From: Coniella vitis | Lineage: Eukaryota; Ascomycota; Sordariomycetes; Diaporthales; Schizoparmaceae | DNA: 64,000 bases | Direction of reading: 5' to 3' | Assembly: GCA_011317545.1 (NCBI GenBank) | Contig: WUJK01000010.1 | Span: 434,001-498,000, forward strand | Shown: positions 36,310 through 48,639 of the stretch, piece by piece | How positions within the stretch are numbered: position 1 is the stretch's first letter | Layout of the letters: each line of letters opens with the position of its first letter | Made by a program: the position numbers and the translations under genes | Notes under the pieces: model-generated | Told to the model about the DNA's origin: nothing | The model's database searches: none | What the model saw: only the letters and a program-made list of their open reading frames with translations

Positions 36310-38868
36310 ATGGCGGTCAACAGGATAAAGGGTGCGTTCGCCGCACCTCGAAAGGGCGAAACCTTTGAGCTGCGGGCGGGCTTGGTGTCGCAATATGCCT
36401 ACGAGCGCAAGGAGGCTATCCAAAAGACCATCATGGCCATGACCCTCGGCAAGGACGTGTCTGCGCTGTTTCCCGACGTTCTCAAGAACATTGCCACGTC
36501 TGATTTGGACCAGAAGAAGCTGGTGTATCTCTACTTGATGTGAGTAATGCAAAAGCTGTAGTCCGAACAGTGTTTTTCCTTCTGGTTCCCCGATAACCCA
36601 ACCAGTCAACTGAACAATCCCTTTGATAGGAACTACGCGAAGACGCATCCCGACCTCTGCATCCTCGCCGTCAATACTTTTGTACAAGACTCAGAAGACC
36701 CGAACCCGCTTATACGTGCACTCGCTATCCGAACCATGGGCTGTATCCGGGTGGATAAAATGATAGACTACATGGAGGAGCCCTTGCGAAAGACGCTGCG
36801 CGACGAATCGCCCTATGTGCGCAAGACAGCCGCCATCTGTGTTGCCAAGCTGTTTGACCTCAACCCGACCATGTGCATCGAAAACGGCTTCATTGAGACA
36901 CTACAAGAGATGATTGGCGACCCGAACCCGGCTGTCGTTGCAAATTCCGTCCAGGCTCTGTCGGAGATCAACGAAACAGCGCCCGAGACGAGGGCTCTGA
37001 TTGTAACCTCTGCGATGCTCAAGAAGCTCCTCATGGCTCTCAACGAATGTACAGAGTGGGGGCGTGTGACGCTCCTGTCAACGCTCGCGGCTTACCCTCC
37101 AATTGATGTCAAGGAATCGGAGCACATTTGCGAAAGAATTGCACCGCAGTTCCAGCACAACAACCCCAGCGTCGTGCTTGCTGCAGTTAAGGTCGTCTTC
37201 ACTCACATGAAGGCTATCAGCCCTGAACTGGTACACACGTATCTGAAGAAGATGGCGCCGCCGTTGGGTGCGTACATGAACAAGCCATCAAAGCAATAAA
37301 AATGCTACAGTATGCTAACACAAGCCACACAGTAACTCTTGTCGCTTCTGCCCCTGAAGTGCAATACGTTGCCCTCAAGAATATCGACCTACTGTTGCAA
37401 GCCAAGCCAGACATCTTGAGCAAAGAAATGCGCGTCTTCTTTTGCAAATACAACGACCCGCCATATCTCAAGCTGCAGAAGCTTGAAATCATGGTGCGGA
37501 TATCAAACGAAAAGAATTACGAGCAGCTTCTGGCTGAACTCAAAGAGTACGCCCTCGAAGTCGACATGGACTTTGTGCGCCGCGCCATCAAGGCCATTGG
37601 CCAAGTTGCCATCAAGATTGAGAGCGCAAGCGAAAAGTGCGTCAATGCGTTGCTGGACCTGATAGCGACCAAGGTGAACTACGTCGTGCAAGAGGTCGTC
37701 GTGGTCATCACGGATATTTTACGCAAGTACCCCGGCTATGAGGCTGTTATCCCTACGCTTTGCGAGCACATTGATGAGCTGGACGAACCACACGCAAGAG
37801 GGTCCTTGATATGGATTGTGGGCGAGTATGCCGAAAAGATCAACAATGCGGATGAGATACTAGAGAGCTTTGTGGATGGATTCATGGAGGAGTTTACACA
37901 GGTACGTTGACCGATTTTTCTGTTGTGTGAGGACTATTGAACAACAACTGACTTATATCGCGTCTTCAGACGCAATTGCAAATTCTGACTGCGGTTGTCA
38001 AGCTATTCCTCAAGAAGCCAAACAGTGCCCAGGCGCTTGTCCAAAAAGTGCTTCAGCAGGCTACAGCGGACAATGACAATCCAGATATCAGAGATAGGGC
38101 ATATGTCTACTGGCGTTTACTGTCAGGAGATCTCGAAGTGGCAAAGGTGAGTTCAAGTCCCAATGAAACAATTCTCCGCCACCAATGTGCCCGTGTGTTG
38201 TTCGGCTCGCGCTAATTGTTGCTTTTTAGAGCATCATCCTGTCCCAAAAACCAGCCATCACAACCACAATCTCCAGCCTCCCCACCGCCCTCCTCGAACA
38301 GCTTCTCGGCGAGCTCTCGACCCTCGCCTCAGTCTACCACAAGCCCCCAGAGTCGTTCATGGGCAAGGGCCGCTTCGGTGCCGACGAGATTCAGCGCGCC
38401 GCCATCCAGGAACAGCGTCGCGAGGCCGCCGAGAACCCGATTGCTGCGTCCGTCGCCGCAGCAGCCGCCAATGGCGGTGCGGGTGGCGCAGGCTCGTCGC
38501 AGAGCAATATTGAGAATCTGCTCGATATCGACTTTGACGGTGGCGCGCCCGCTTCGCTCGAGCAGTCGGGTAGTGTTCCTGCTACGCCGGACCGGATCGA
38601 TAGCCCTGCTGTGGGCATGGGCGGCGGGACATCGTCGGGCGGTATGGCTGATATGATGGGCTTATTTGACATGGGAGGTCCTTCGTCGTCTGCTGCTGCT
38701 GCGCCGCCGCAGCCGTCGTCATCAGGAATGGGTGATCTCATGAATGGGTTCGCGGGTATGGACCTGAGTGGGACGAGCGCGCCGCCGCCGCCGGGTCAAC
38801 AGTTACATCCTCAGCAAGTGCAGCAGAGCAGCAGTAGTGCGGGCAATGACTTGCTTGATTTGCTCTGA
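36310..38868 (+). CDS. APL2: AP-1 clathrin adaptor complex, beta-1 subunit
   Basis: Large beta subunit of the AP-1 adaptor, which sorts cargo into clathrin coats at the trans-Golgi and endosomes. Five exons: 36310-36539, 36630-37267, 37333-37901, 37970-38146 and 38230-38868, 750 residues. The adaptin N-terminal solenoid (about 20-545) is very conserved: YAYERKEAIQKTIMAMTLGK, YLYLMNYAKTHPDL, NPLIRALAIRTMGCIRV, SPYVRKTAAICVAKLF, and ARGSLIWIVGEYAEKI. The third exon restores PPLVTLVASAPEVQYV. The hinge is Gly/Ala/Ser-rich and carries two clathrin-box-like motifs, ENLLDIDFD and the extreme C-terminal NDLLDLL. The beta-ear domain of animal AP-1 beta is missing, as is usual in filamentous fungi. 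AP-2 beta is the alternative, but the short tail and FESFMGKGRF-like segment (PPESFMGKGRFG) fit AP-1. Confidence 0.93.
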
Positions 38869-39358
38869 GTTTGAGTTGAGTTCACTTAAAGCGGGGATGG
38901 TCAATTATTTCTTCCTTCAATGGCGGGGGGAGGGGGGGAGGCTAGATGACGAGGTGCCACAAGAATTTGAGCAAAAGAACAACAAAAAGCAAGTTTGCAA
39001 GGTTACCAGGCATCTTTTTCGGTGGGCGCAAAGTATCAACATAGAACCGAGCCGAGTGTATTGGAGGTGAGCGCGCTAGCACAGTACGGACGACATCGCA
39101 CGTAGATAATGAAATGGATTCACGTATCATACGCCTCTTTGAATCAAGACAGGCGGGTTCCCAAGCTTTGTTGAAGACACGAGAAGATGCAAAAGGTATA
39201 CTCTGAGTATAGGGTGTATGTATACCTCTTCTAGTTTCGTGACACCTTCTTTGTAATCTCAATCATCATCATTATGTGCAAGCTACCCTACAACAACCAC
39301 AGCAAAATAACAAAGCACCACGCTGGCTTAGCCGCAACAAAACTATTCTTTTCATTTC
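38869..39358. other. Convergent intergenic region
   Basis: These are the 3' flanks of the AP-1 beta gene and the CBS/PB1 gene, with a G-rich run near 38923-38940. Nothing coding was recognised. Confidence 0.6.
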
Positions 39359-41649
39359 TCATCGGCTCGACGACCTCGCAATGGTAAAGGTAGCAATGAT
39401 GACAACAGCCAATGTGGCAATAGCGCCGGGTAAGAGCAGCTCATTGGGCACGCCAGCAATGACCTGCTGCGACTGCACGTTCCTGTTGCGCTGGCGACGG
39501 CCACGACCAGAGCGGGTCGCGTACTCTGCCTCGTCATCTTCCTCGCTGCCGTCCTCCTCCTCGTCGTCGTACTTCTTTCTGCGCTCGCGTAGCGAAGAAG
39601 CTGGTGGCGTAGGGACGACAATGGGCTCGGGAGCTAGGGTGGCTGCTTGGGCCACGGGCGGCTTCTCTGGGTCGTGGACAAACAGATCGACCTTGTCGCG
39701 GTGGGTTTGGCGGGCAAGCAGAATGGCTTCCAGCAGGTCTTGGTCGGTGGTGATAGAGACGGAGTCACCCTCGTCGTCCAAGTAGCTGAGAGCGAAACCT
39801 GTGCCCGACAGTTTGCCATCCTCAACCGTAGGAGCACCACCAATCGCGTCAATCTCGGATCCAAGCTTGGAAATGACATTGACAACGAAGGCGTCCATGC
39901 CTTGGGAAGCAATAACTTGAAGACGGTGAACACGACCGCTTGGTGCCTTGAATTTGAAAGGGAAGGGAACTTCGGCTGGCGGCAACAGGTCGGGACCGTG
40001 ATCGAGAGTGCTGTGGGGCGGCGAGTCAATACCAGCATGCGAGGCCGAGTCGCCGGGCGTGACGCTGTCGACAATGCGTTCGCGGGAGATATCGGGAGAC
40101 ATCAATGATCGGCTGCCGATTTGGCTGTGGCCGTGGTGAGTTCCATCGCCAGAAATAATGGACTCGGCATCATGGTCGAGAGACAGCCAGAACTTGTTCC
40201 AGGCGGGTCCTTCGTTATCCGTCGTGGACATGCCGTTGATTTGCTCCAGGGTGGCGTAGGTGAGCTTGAGCACATCCACCATGCCGACAATTTCGCCGCC
40301 GTCGTTCATGACGGGAAGGTTGAGGTAGTGTCCATCTAACATTCTTGTCAGTATATGCTCGACGAAGAGGCAGCCCAGACCTGATACATACCGTGCATCT
40401 TTCGGAGAGCGGCCTGGATGCTCATATCAATGGGCGCAAAGTCAGGGTGAGGAGTCATGACCCGAACCACGCTGCAGGTCGAAGGGTCCAGACCGGGAGC
40501 AATGACACGGAGGACAACATCCTTACTGGTGAAGATACCAGTAATGGAGCCGTTATCTTGGACAAGAAGGGCCGTGGTGTGGTGCTCCTTCATCAAGTAC
40601 GCGGCCTCCTTAACTGAGGTGCGAACACTGACAGTAACTGGCGGCTCGCCATTGAGGACAGACTCGAGCGTGGGGCCAGACATCTTGACACGCAGAGCCT
40701 CCACATATGAAATGATTTGCTGCGGCTGGCTGGCGCCCAGCTCGGACTGCACACCCTCGAGCGCATCATACAGCTTGCGCGAGGAAGAGTAGGCCCTCTC
40801 CAGCTTCTCCATGGCGTCGTAGAAGCACTTTGTAATGTCGAGAATACCCGAGATATCCTGGTTCTCGTCCATGACAGGCAAGTGGCGGAAGCCCTTGCGC
40901 ACCATGAGGTCGAGCGCATCGGTAGCACTAGTGTCGGTCCTGGCGCACAGCGGGTTCTTGGTCATAATCTCGGCAATGGTGACATTGGCGGGCTTCAGGC
41001 CCAGGCCAACCACTCGGAATGCCAGGTCCTTGGCGGTAAAGATACCCGCGATCCGGTCATCGTCGTCGGTAACCAGGACACAGTCTTCCCTCTTGGCAGC
41101 CATCAACTGCGCGGCCTCGGCAACGGTGGTCTGGGGCTTGATCTGCAGGGCCTGACTGGGCTTGAGGGCGAGGACGGTGCCCGGCGGGGCCTTGCGGGTG
41201 TGTCGAGCACGGCCCGTCAGGTGCTTCTTCTTGGAGAGGTCATTCTCCAACTTGCGGCGGATAGCCTAGGAGGGAATGCTTGCTGTTAGCGACTTCAAGT
41301 CTCTTCTGCCCAGAGTGCGCTTGCATAGCCATTGCCATGTGTTCTTGGGGAAGCATCGCGAAAAGGAGGGGCGGAGCCCAGTCCAGGGCCAAGCCAGGGG
41401 GCATCGCGTCGCATAGAAGGCGAGTAACGGGTGGGTTGCGCTCACCTCATCTCGTTTGGACTGCTTCTGCCGACTTGTGCTTATGGTGGACGAGCCGCCT
41501 ACTTCGCTATTAGTAGCGAAGCTCTCTCTGGACGGGTCAAGGACAGGTCGAGGGATGGAAGACCCCGAGGCGGGGGAGTGGGTGAACGTGGGGATGCGAC
41601 CACGGTCAGGTCCGCGGTTTGGCGTGGGCGTACCTCGTACGGTAGACAT
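39359..41649 (-). CDS. CBS and PB1 domain protein with C-terminal anchor (Mug70-like)
   Basis: A probable nucleotide-sensing membrane-anchored protein; its fission-yeast relative is Mug70, of unknown biochemical role. Three exons: 41649-41446, 41265-40392 and 40335-39359, 684 residues. The N-terminus is Ser/Pro-rich. Four CBS motifs form two Bateman modules, about 103-235 (DCVLVTDDDDRIAGIFTAKD; FRHLPVMDENQDISGILD) and 280-390 (ALLVQDNGSITGIFTSKDVV; YLNLPVMNDGGEIVGMVDV). A PB1 domain lies at about 484-575, with the acidic OPCA-type stretch YLDDEGDSVSITTDQDL. An Arg/Glu-rich segment precedes a hydrophobic C-terminal helix (LLLPGAIATLAVVIIATFTI) that ends nine residues later, so the protein is probably tail-anchored. 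The start is the ATG at 41649; an upstream frame extension begins only with TTG. The CBS1/2 linker is helical. Confidence 0.9.
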
Positions 41650-43608
41650 CTTGGCTGTGGCAGGAGAATTGGCCAAGCAGAATATGTGACGGTAGCGGTG
41701 GATGGCGAGGCCGAATGTGGTGGAGAGGAGGTTGTTGAGCAGGCGGCGGCGGCGGCAGCAAAAGAGGCAGCGAGAAGCACAAGCAAAGTCTAGGTCTGGC
41801 TGTCAGGGGCGAAGCCAGTAGAGACTAGCTGTGCTGCAAAAAAAAAATGGCCCACGAGCCGAGGAAGACCAGGAGCAGCGAACAAGGTCGGGCACTCCCG
41901 TAACGACGCCTTGGGATGGAAATCGGGAAAAGCGAGACTGTCCAAAGAGATGCAGATTTCTCTCGATCTGATTGTCCTTTTTTTTTCTTTGCTACTTCTT
42001 TCCGCTCAGGCTTGCTGGTTGGCCTATCACCCACTCACTGAGTGGCCATGTGCAGCTCCCCGGCCCACGCCCAAGCTGCAGGGTTATCATCGTCGCGCTA
42101 AGCGCTCCCAATCACCTGGGTCTTTCTGAGCAGGGACACTTCCCACCCGCAAAACTTACGTAATGAGAGTACCTGCTCTTCTTGATCAAATGGACTGGCA
42201 TTCTCTTCTTCACCGTCACTCCGCTAGTTGACGATGGCTGCAAGATATTTCACTCCAAAACATTGCAAATAAATCGCACGCAATTCCCTTCACCTAGATC
42301 TGTCTATCCGGTATTGCTTGTCTTTTGTTACTGCTATCTGGTTCATAGAGCTAATGTCAGATGGATCCCACCAGCTTTTGGGTTCAAATTCTATTCAAAA
42401 TAGCAGACATATAATGCCTGATGAGGGTATGATTCTAACTTGAGTAATAACATGAGTTTTCACGCCAAAAAGAAAAGTTCGGTTAGACCCTGAGTGTGCC
42501 ATCTCCATCGCGGATTTCGTTCCTTACAATAGTCGGTCGCAGGGAGCAACAGCCCAGTAGATCAACTGCATTCCAAACAGCCTGACAGACTCATGAGTTG
42601 CTCATTCCAGTCTGTCGCCGAAAACATCATGCGTAGATGGCCTGAGTAGCCCCCGTTACTGATAAAGTAAGTCTGTGTGACCGACCACTTTGATTGTTAT
42701 GTCTGAACTCGAGCCTTATACGCTTTACACGTGAACAGCTTGGATGCACACTGGAAGTGCAGGATATCACTCTTGTTTGAAGTATATTGAAGTTAATGAA
42801 ACCCCCTGCTAATAGCGAAAGAATGGATTGAGTATTATGCTGCGAATGACCTTTCCGAGTATGAATAAATATGTGTTGAAGCTGATCAGCTGAACTTTCC
42901 TTGTAAAACAAACGTTGATGTTCATTAGTATAATACAAAGTGAAGGACTACACCTGTCTTCTCAATTCCTGCCATTCGTTGGATTGTCTGCTGGCATGCC
43001 GAATACACACCGAACACCAGCATGGTCTATATCAATTAAGTAGATGCTTTAGCATTTAAAGAATCAATATATGGTGTCCAGCTCGAGGAAAACTAATATC
43101 ACAACATCAGCCTTTATCGAGATTCCGTTTCACTGAATGAAACAATGTTCTTTAGAATTAATACCTTATGTAGCACGATGGTTGTAAAACAATCATTAAT
43201 ACCTTCCAGTCAATTTATAAGTTGTGAATAGAATCAGTCCCTATCACCTGTAAAATTCATTCTCCTTAGGCATATCCAACTCACCAATATAGTCGACTAG
43301 CATAATGCACCACCATCATATTCCACAAACTACCACAACGCTGATGACCTTCAAACCATGATAGACTCAGGTCAAATACTCATATCTTCTTGCTCCAAAA
43401 GTATATAAGCCTCTTTATTCTACATTCTATCCACGAATATCTTCACTTACTTCATCGACAACAAAAATCATCGCCTACACTAAGCATCAATTCCGAGCAT
43501 TAATTCTCTACTGTCTCAAAAGTATCACTTCTACCTAGGAATCTTACGAATTAACACAACCACTTTCAGTCACTTGTACCCATAAGAACAAAACCCTCAC
43601 AATTCAAC
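41650..43608. other. Divergent intergenic region, becoming AT-rich
   Basis: The first 0.5 kb is the promoter of the CBS/PB1 gene. From about 42.2 kb the sequence turns clearly AT-rich. A TATATAAG box lies at 43402-43409, about 200 bp before the small gene that follows. I see no other coding frame. Confidence 0.6.
43402..43409 (+). promoter_or_regulatory. TATA box of the small Cys/His protein gene
   Basis: TATATAAG, followed by a CT/CA-rich stretch of about 200 nt up to the ATG at 43609. This is the normal layout of a strong fungal core promoter with a C/A-rich leader. Confidence 0.6.
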
Positions 43609-43878
43609 ATGCCTGGAGTCTGCGCGAAGCACGGCGCTTACAAGGAGAAGACTTGCTGGTTCTGCGTTAAGGCCAAACAAGAGACTTCACAATTGTTGCC
43701 AACCTCAACCTCAATCGCAACTACCAAGAAGGCTCGTCGTATCACTCTCCCCGCCATGTCTCCTACTACCGGGACTCAGTCCTTGCCACTGAATCCATAC
43801 CAGCAGGTCAACGATGATGATGGTGATATTCCCTGGGTTCCTGAGGTTGTGACTATCCAGGGCAAGCGTGCTTGCTAA
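43609..43878 (+). CDS. Small Cys/His protein, function unknown (89 aa)
   Basis: I do not recognise this gene. A single exon encodes 89 residues with no signal peptide or membrane segment. The N-terminus contains CAKHGAYKEKTCWFC, that is Cys5, His8, Cys16 and Cys19, spaced C-x2-H-x7-C-x2-C, which could bind one zinc ion. The rest is Thr/Ser/Pro-rich, with a basic patch TKKARRITLP and a Trp-containing GDIPWVPEVV before a final Cys. Support for a real gene: a TATA box about 200 bp upstream, a C/A-rich leader, an AACATG start context, and C-ending codons (AAG, CGC, TGC, ATC) that contrast with the AT-rich surroundings. Such codon choice usually marks high expression. It stands alone in an AT-rich stretch of about 2 kb between two minus-strand genes, which is often the setting of lineage-specific genes. 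Confidence 0.55.
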   Translation: MPGVCAKHGAYKEKTCWFCVKAKQETSQLLPTSTSIATTKKARRITLPAMSPTTGTQSLPLNPYQQVNDDDGDIPWVPEVVTIQGKRAC

Positions 43879-44421
43879 ATTTTCAATCATCAACAACCAA
43901 GCAAGCATATGGACATAGTTTGAGTACCAGAGCGTGAAACTCTCAAAGGTTGGGGCTTTGTAGAGGGAAAAAGAGTTTGGAAGATATTTTCCTCTGCTTT
44001 CTTGAAATCTCTAACTGAGGAGCTCTGTCTACTGGTATTCATCTCAGTAGGAAGGTAACGAACTTTTGGAATAGGTTCCTAAGGGGCTTGGTTAGTAAAA
44101 GCATAGTTAGCCTCGCTTTTTGGAAGAATCCCATAGACAGGTTCCTACCTGTGACTTGATATTGATTTTATTTTATTCTCATTCCTCCATCGTCCTGTAC
44201 ATTTGCCGAGGACTATATTGCTTGCAATACTAAAACTAATTGACTGTAGTAGGCTTAGCAGCTAGTTGTTGGTTCCAAAGCTTTAGGAAGGAGTATGTAT
44301 ATTCTTATGATTTCAGTAGATATAAACTTCTTGAATATATTGAACCTGACAAATCATGCCGTGGACAAGCAAATATGAAAAAGTCCATGCTATAGTCAAC
44401 ATGCGTTTGAAAATACAAAGC
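43879..44421. other. AT-rich intergenic region
   Basis: 3' flanks of the small gene and of the convergent MBOAT gene. No frame of note. Confidence 0.6.
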
Positions 44422-46182
44422 CTATAGTCCACTCATCTCCCTCACCAAACCAGCAGTCACCCACCCCCTTGCGAAATTCCTTCCACTCACCAGCAGCACC
44501 CCTATCCACCACACCCTGCCCACATACACATCATACCATCGACTTAGCCCCTTTTCATCCTTTTCCTCCTTCTCTTCCTTGGCATTTCCACTCTGGCCAC
44601 TCTTTGCACTCACCACCCTCGACATCTCCGCCATCTTCCTCCTCCTGTGCGCCCTCACGCTCCTCTTGACCACCTCCTCCAGCACAACAGCCACTCCATT
44701 CACCCCAAAAAACACAGCTTCCCCCCTCGCCAACCACCAACTGCCCCCCAACACTCCCCTCACCGCAAACGAATGACAAAAAGCACTACTGAGGAACCCA
44801 CCCAGCACCTTGCCAACATCCGCCGCCGTTCCGCCATCTTTGCCCGTCAACACCCGCTCAGCCCACTGCCCAGGCCAAATCCCATACACCAAAAAGAATC
44901 TTGCAAAAAGGCGGTGCCATCCATGACTCCAAAACTGCCGCAGGCTCGTCACCTCCCAGATCCGCACCGTATACAGCGGGGGAAAATACGCCAGGGGCTC
45001 GGGAGAGAGGCCTGTGGGAGCCAATGTGGTGCTACAAAAGATGGCAAAAGCAGAATGGGCCAGGGAAAAAGCAGACATGAGGAAGGCGCCTAGGAAGCCT
45101 GTGAGGATGAGTTGGATGGGGAAAGGGAGGCGTGTGTCGAAGAGGGACTGAGGTAATTGGCCGTGCTCGTCTCGAAAACCGTCAAAGGGATTGTGGTTAT
45201 GAGTAGTGTCATCAGAGGCGTCACCGCCTAGCCCATAGGAAAGGTAAACCCACCGAATGACCACAAAGCTAACCGCCAGCGTGGGCATTGCATGGACCGT
45301 AATGCTGTGCAGTCGATTTGATACAGTCGGTAGCCACGTCCGGCGCGTATGCCGCACGTCGGCCGTCGTCCAGGTGAAACCCATGCCGCGCATGGAAAGC
45401 AGTAGCTCCAGCGCCCAGTGCGCGCGATCGCCCAACGTCTGCGGCCAGTCATCTTCAGGGGCACGATGTTCAAGGACCGGTTTCTGGCGAGGACCCGTCA
45501 CGAGGCTGCGGTGCAGAATGAAATATGATTGATTGATTGTTGTTTGGGTTGCGGTCTGGAGAGTGCTGCATTGCGGCCGAATGAAGGCAATCTTTGCCTT
45601 TTCTCTTTCATACTCATCATGCATGGGTGTTCCGAGACGAGACTCGAATTTGTAGACCATGCGGCGAGGAATGTGTCCAAACAAGTACGGCGAAATAAAG
45701 AAGGCATCCACCACGCGAGCACCACCATATAACCCAACCAGGCCGAGCTGATATGTGAGACCAATACTGTGCGGAACATGGTACGCCAGAGGAAGCCGAA
45801 GGAAGAGAAAGGTGGCCAAGAGAGCCAGGACATTCCGCAAGCAGGTTACCGCAAAGGCGTGCTTGGCCGGAGGCGCCAGAGGAGGTAGCAATAGAAGGGC
45901 AAGATAGTAGATCAGCGGTGGACATATCATGGCCTCGACGGTGAGTGGCGTCGTCCCTGGGATGGGGTGAAGCCCTGGCCGAGGCGGCGTGTAGATGAAA
46001 GCAGACAGCTTGTCCATGGCTGCAACGACGAGCTGGTTGAATTGATTTGCATCGATGAATTTGCAAGTTTCCGCACCATCTCGAGAATCTGCACTCTGCA
46101 CGCTGTGACTACACCCACACTTCCACAAAAAGCCTTCTCTTGCCGAAGCAGCCTCTTGGAGGCTGCTCTCCCCATTAGTCAT
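44422..46182 (-). CDS. Wax-synthase-like MBOAT acyltransferase
   Basis: A multi-pass membrane enzyme of the wax synthase domain group (MBOAT_2), expected to transfer an acyl group to a lipid or secondary-metabolite alcohol; the substrate cannot be told. One uninterrupted frame of 586 residues. Hydrophobic segments lie at about 85-105, 110-140, 145-165, 300-320, 360-390 and further toward the C-terminus. The diagnostic stretch is SLRQFWSHGWHRLFARFF, where Arg-x-Phe-Trp and the downstream His match the catalytic RxFWxxxWH motif of these enzymes, followed by VYGIWPG. A later SSAFCHSFAVRGVLGG holds the second conserved His. A second Met at 46017 (MDKLSAFIYTPPRPG) is a plausible true start, because the first 55 residues are Cys/Ser-rich and resemble nothing known. 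A Lys/Glu-rich segment near residue 540 faces the cytosol. Confidence 0.85.
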   Translation of the reverse strand: MTNGESSLQEAASAREGFLWKCGCSHSVQSADSRDGAETCKFIDANQFNQLVVAAMDKLSAFIYTPPRPGLHPIPGTTPLTVEAMICPPLIYYLALLLLPPLAPPAKHAFAVTCLRNVLALLATFLFLRLPLAYHVPHSIGLTYQLGLVGLYGGARVVDAFFISPYLFGHIPRRMVYKFESRLGTPMHDEYEREKAKIAFIRPQCSTLQTATQTTINQSYFILHRSLVTGPRQKPVLEHRAPEDDWPQTLGDRAHWALELLLSMRGMGFTWTTADVRHTRRTWLPTVSNRLHSITVHAMPTLAVSFVVIRWVYLSYGLGGDASDDTTHNHNPFDGFRDEHGQLPQSLFDTRLPFPIQLILTGFLGAFLMSAFSLAHSAFAIFCSTTLAPTGLSPEPLAYFPPLYTVRIWEVTSLRQFWSHGWHRLFARFFLVYGIWPGQWAERVLTGKDGGTAADVGKVLGGFLSSAFCHSFAVRGVLGGSWWLARGEAVFFGVNGVAVVLEEVVKRSVRAHRRRKMAEMSRVVSAKSGQSGNAKEEKEEKDEKGLSRWYDVYVGRVWWIGVLLVSGRNFARGWVTAGLVREMSGL

Positions 46183-47942
46183 GAACGCTATGATATATCA
46201 CTGATGTCAGAGACTCTTCATGCCCAGAACAAAGACTAGGCCAAGCCATGTCCTCGCCATCTCAGTGGACAAAGTACTTTGTACTAATAAGCGTTACGAC
46301 GGCGCCGGCCGTTGACCCCGCAGACGCCAGAGTGCGGCTCATCGGTCCCTGTCCCGTCCGTTTGATGGTTTGCTTGCCTCGTGGTTGTCTTCCTTGTCTG
46401 GTGAACAATAGTATTTGGCGGCAGGATGTCGTCAACGAGGTTGATATACCGCACCTCTAAAACGGCAAGACGCGAACCTTGGTCCTGAGGCTCGTGGCTG
46501 TGGCTGTGGCGGCATCCTCGGACTTAACACTGGCGTGCGGGCGCCCCAATTCTTGCAAAAGGGGCCAGATGCTGCCGCCACCTGGCGCAATGGCGCGCTA
46601 CTCGACGACCTTCATTTCCCATCCAAGGAACACCGAGCAGCTTACGATAAGCCGGCGCATTTTGGAACCAGGAGCCATGCCTTCACTGTTGATGATGCTC
46701 TGACGTATCTGGGACGAGTCACAATTTAACCATTCTTGTTAAGGCCGACTGCCATCGATAAGCCGCAACTTGTGATCCGCAGCTATGAGAGGCAACCGTC
46801 AGCATATAATGCATCGACCAAGGTTGAATACTGGGGGTCGCCGTTTAGGCAAGACGAGTTTTATGGAAGGAAATCCAGAAGCGGTGAGAGGCTATCGACT
46901 TGTATGGTCAGTCAGCCAGTTATAGTGTCAGCTTATTTCCCTGAAGGACAACAAGTTTCAGCTCTTGGTGTGCCCTTCGAATGCTCCTCTATGCATTTAG
47001 CAGACAAGGCCACGGGACGCTGGCAGCCGGCCGCCCCAAAGTTAAACAGCGGACTATTGGGCGTCAGTAAGTACTATATACGATGTATACATAAGTGCAC
47101 AGCTCTTTTCTTTGGCTGCGCGGGAGATTTGATTTGCGGGCCGCCCAGGGCCAGGTTGGGTTCGAGGATGCTCCCGCTGTCTGCGGAAACGAAGACCCTT
47201 CTACAGGCAGTATCCTGGAAGGGGCAAAAAGTGTGTCTAATGAAGCCAAGACTGCTGGACCGACACATCAAACAGAGGGGCAGAGGCATTCAGAAAGGCT
47301 GCGTACATAGTAAGTACTGCTGCAGCAAAGGCTATGTATACTATGATACACAGTAGGTCGCGTTTTCTCGTCTTGTGGCTGTGGAGACGCGGTGGACGCG
47401 ACAAAGTGGAGCGGTGTTTGAGCTGGGGGAGCTGCGAGCAAGTACATAAGCAGATACTCGGTACCGTTGCGAGTACCTTTCTTAGCCCGTAGCAACTGTG
47501 CCCTGGCCGCCGAATCCATTGGACAGCGGGGTGGCCCTCTGAAGCAATGCGCTCTAGGCGGTGGTGGTACCCAAGTATACACTGTACTATAAGGTACCGA
47601 TATACCGTACCTGCTTACCTAGGTACTATGTAGTTCCGATATTTTTGATTAGAGTCCTACGATCACAGACACCACAGACACACAACATGTCGCACCGTCT
47701 CTCTGCTCTGTACATAGTGGTAAATACGCCGCCCATCAATTGTCTGGCCGAGGGCGCGTAGCGCGGCAGTCATCAGGCAATAGGAAAGCGTGCGGCTGCT
47801 GCTCTGCGCTGGTGGGCGCTTACCACTGCAGGGAGACGCTGGCATCTGCGCATTGGCGGGATGGCTGATCAACAGGCAAAAGCCAGAAAGTCGATTTGAC
47901 CTTCATGGCGATGATGATGCAAAAGGTCGATGTGATCGATCA

Positions 47943-47966
47943 GGTTTGCAGGTTTGCAGGTTTGCA
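47943..47966. repeat. Three tandem copies of GGTTTGCA
   Basis: Three perfect head-to-tail 8-bp units in a non-coding region. This is probably a small slippage array. Confidence 0.85.
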
Positions 47967-48639
47967 GCGACACAAAGTGGGTTCCAGTGCTTGGATTGGT
48001 TTGGCAGGCCTGGCTCTAGTCGCCGGGGCCCCAAGCAGCCGGTTCGCAAGGCTTGCAAGGGTCTGGGATCTGCTGGGGGATGCTTGGCGACGCTGGATGA
48101 GAGGCCTACGAAAAACATGGATGCCACCAACACTAGATTACCTGGCGCTACGGCCGCTGGGCAGCAAGAGGGGTGTACTATGTGAAAAAAGGGTGAGTCG
48201 GCATCAGGGGTAGCCTGGCTCACGGGCGGCCGATACGCGCAAGTTGCCGCAACAACCGGGTAGGAATGTTTACCGGCAGGACGGGCTACCATGTATAAAA
48301 GACATACATAGCAAGAGAACCCAGGCAACCAGTCCTGCCGTTGCCGCCCTCAACCGACTCCGAACACTCTTGAGGCTGCGGCGCGGATCCTCTACTATGT
48401 AGAAAGGGCCACTGAGCAGCATGAAATATGGGGCAAGGACGGAGTACTATGTACGGGGCTTGGGGGGCCATGGCGGCGGGACTCCACTCTGCAGGAACCT
48501 TGTTCACAAGAGTTCCAGTGCTGCAAGAGAAAAGAGAGAAAGAGCGAAGGAATGACATGGGCATGATGGACAGGCCAGGCAGGACCTCAGCACATGCAAG
48601 GAAGGAACAGACAGGATGGGATCCCCGTACATACTATGC

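Noticed and set aside
46736..47356. Plus-strand open frame of 206 codons
   Set aside because: Starts with TTG, includes the dispersed motifs and shows no family signal.
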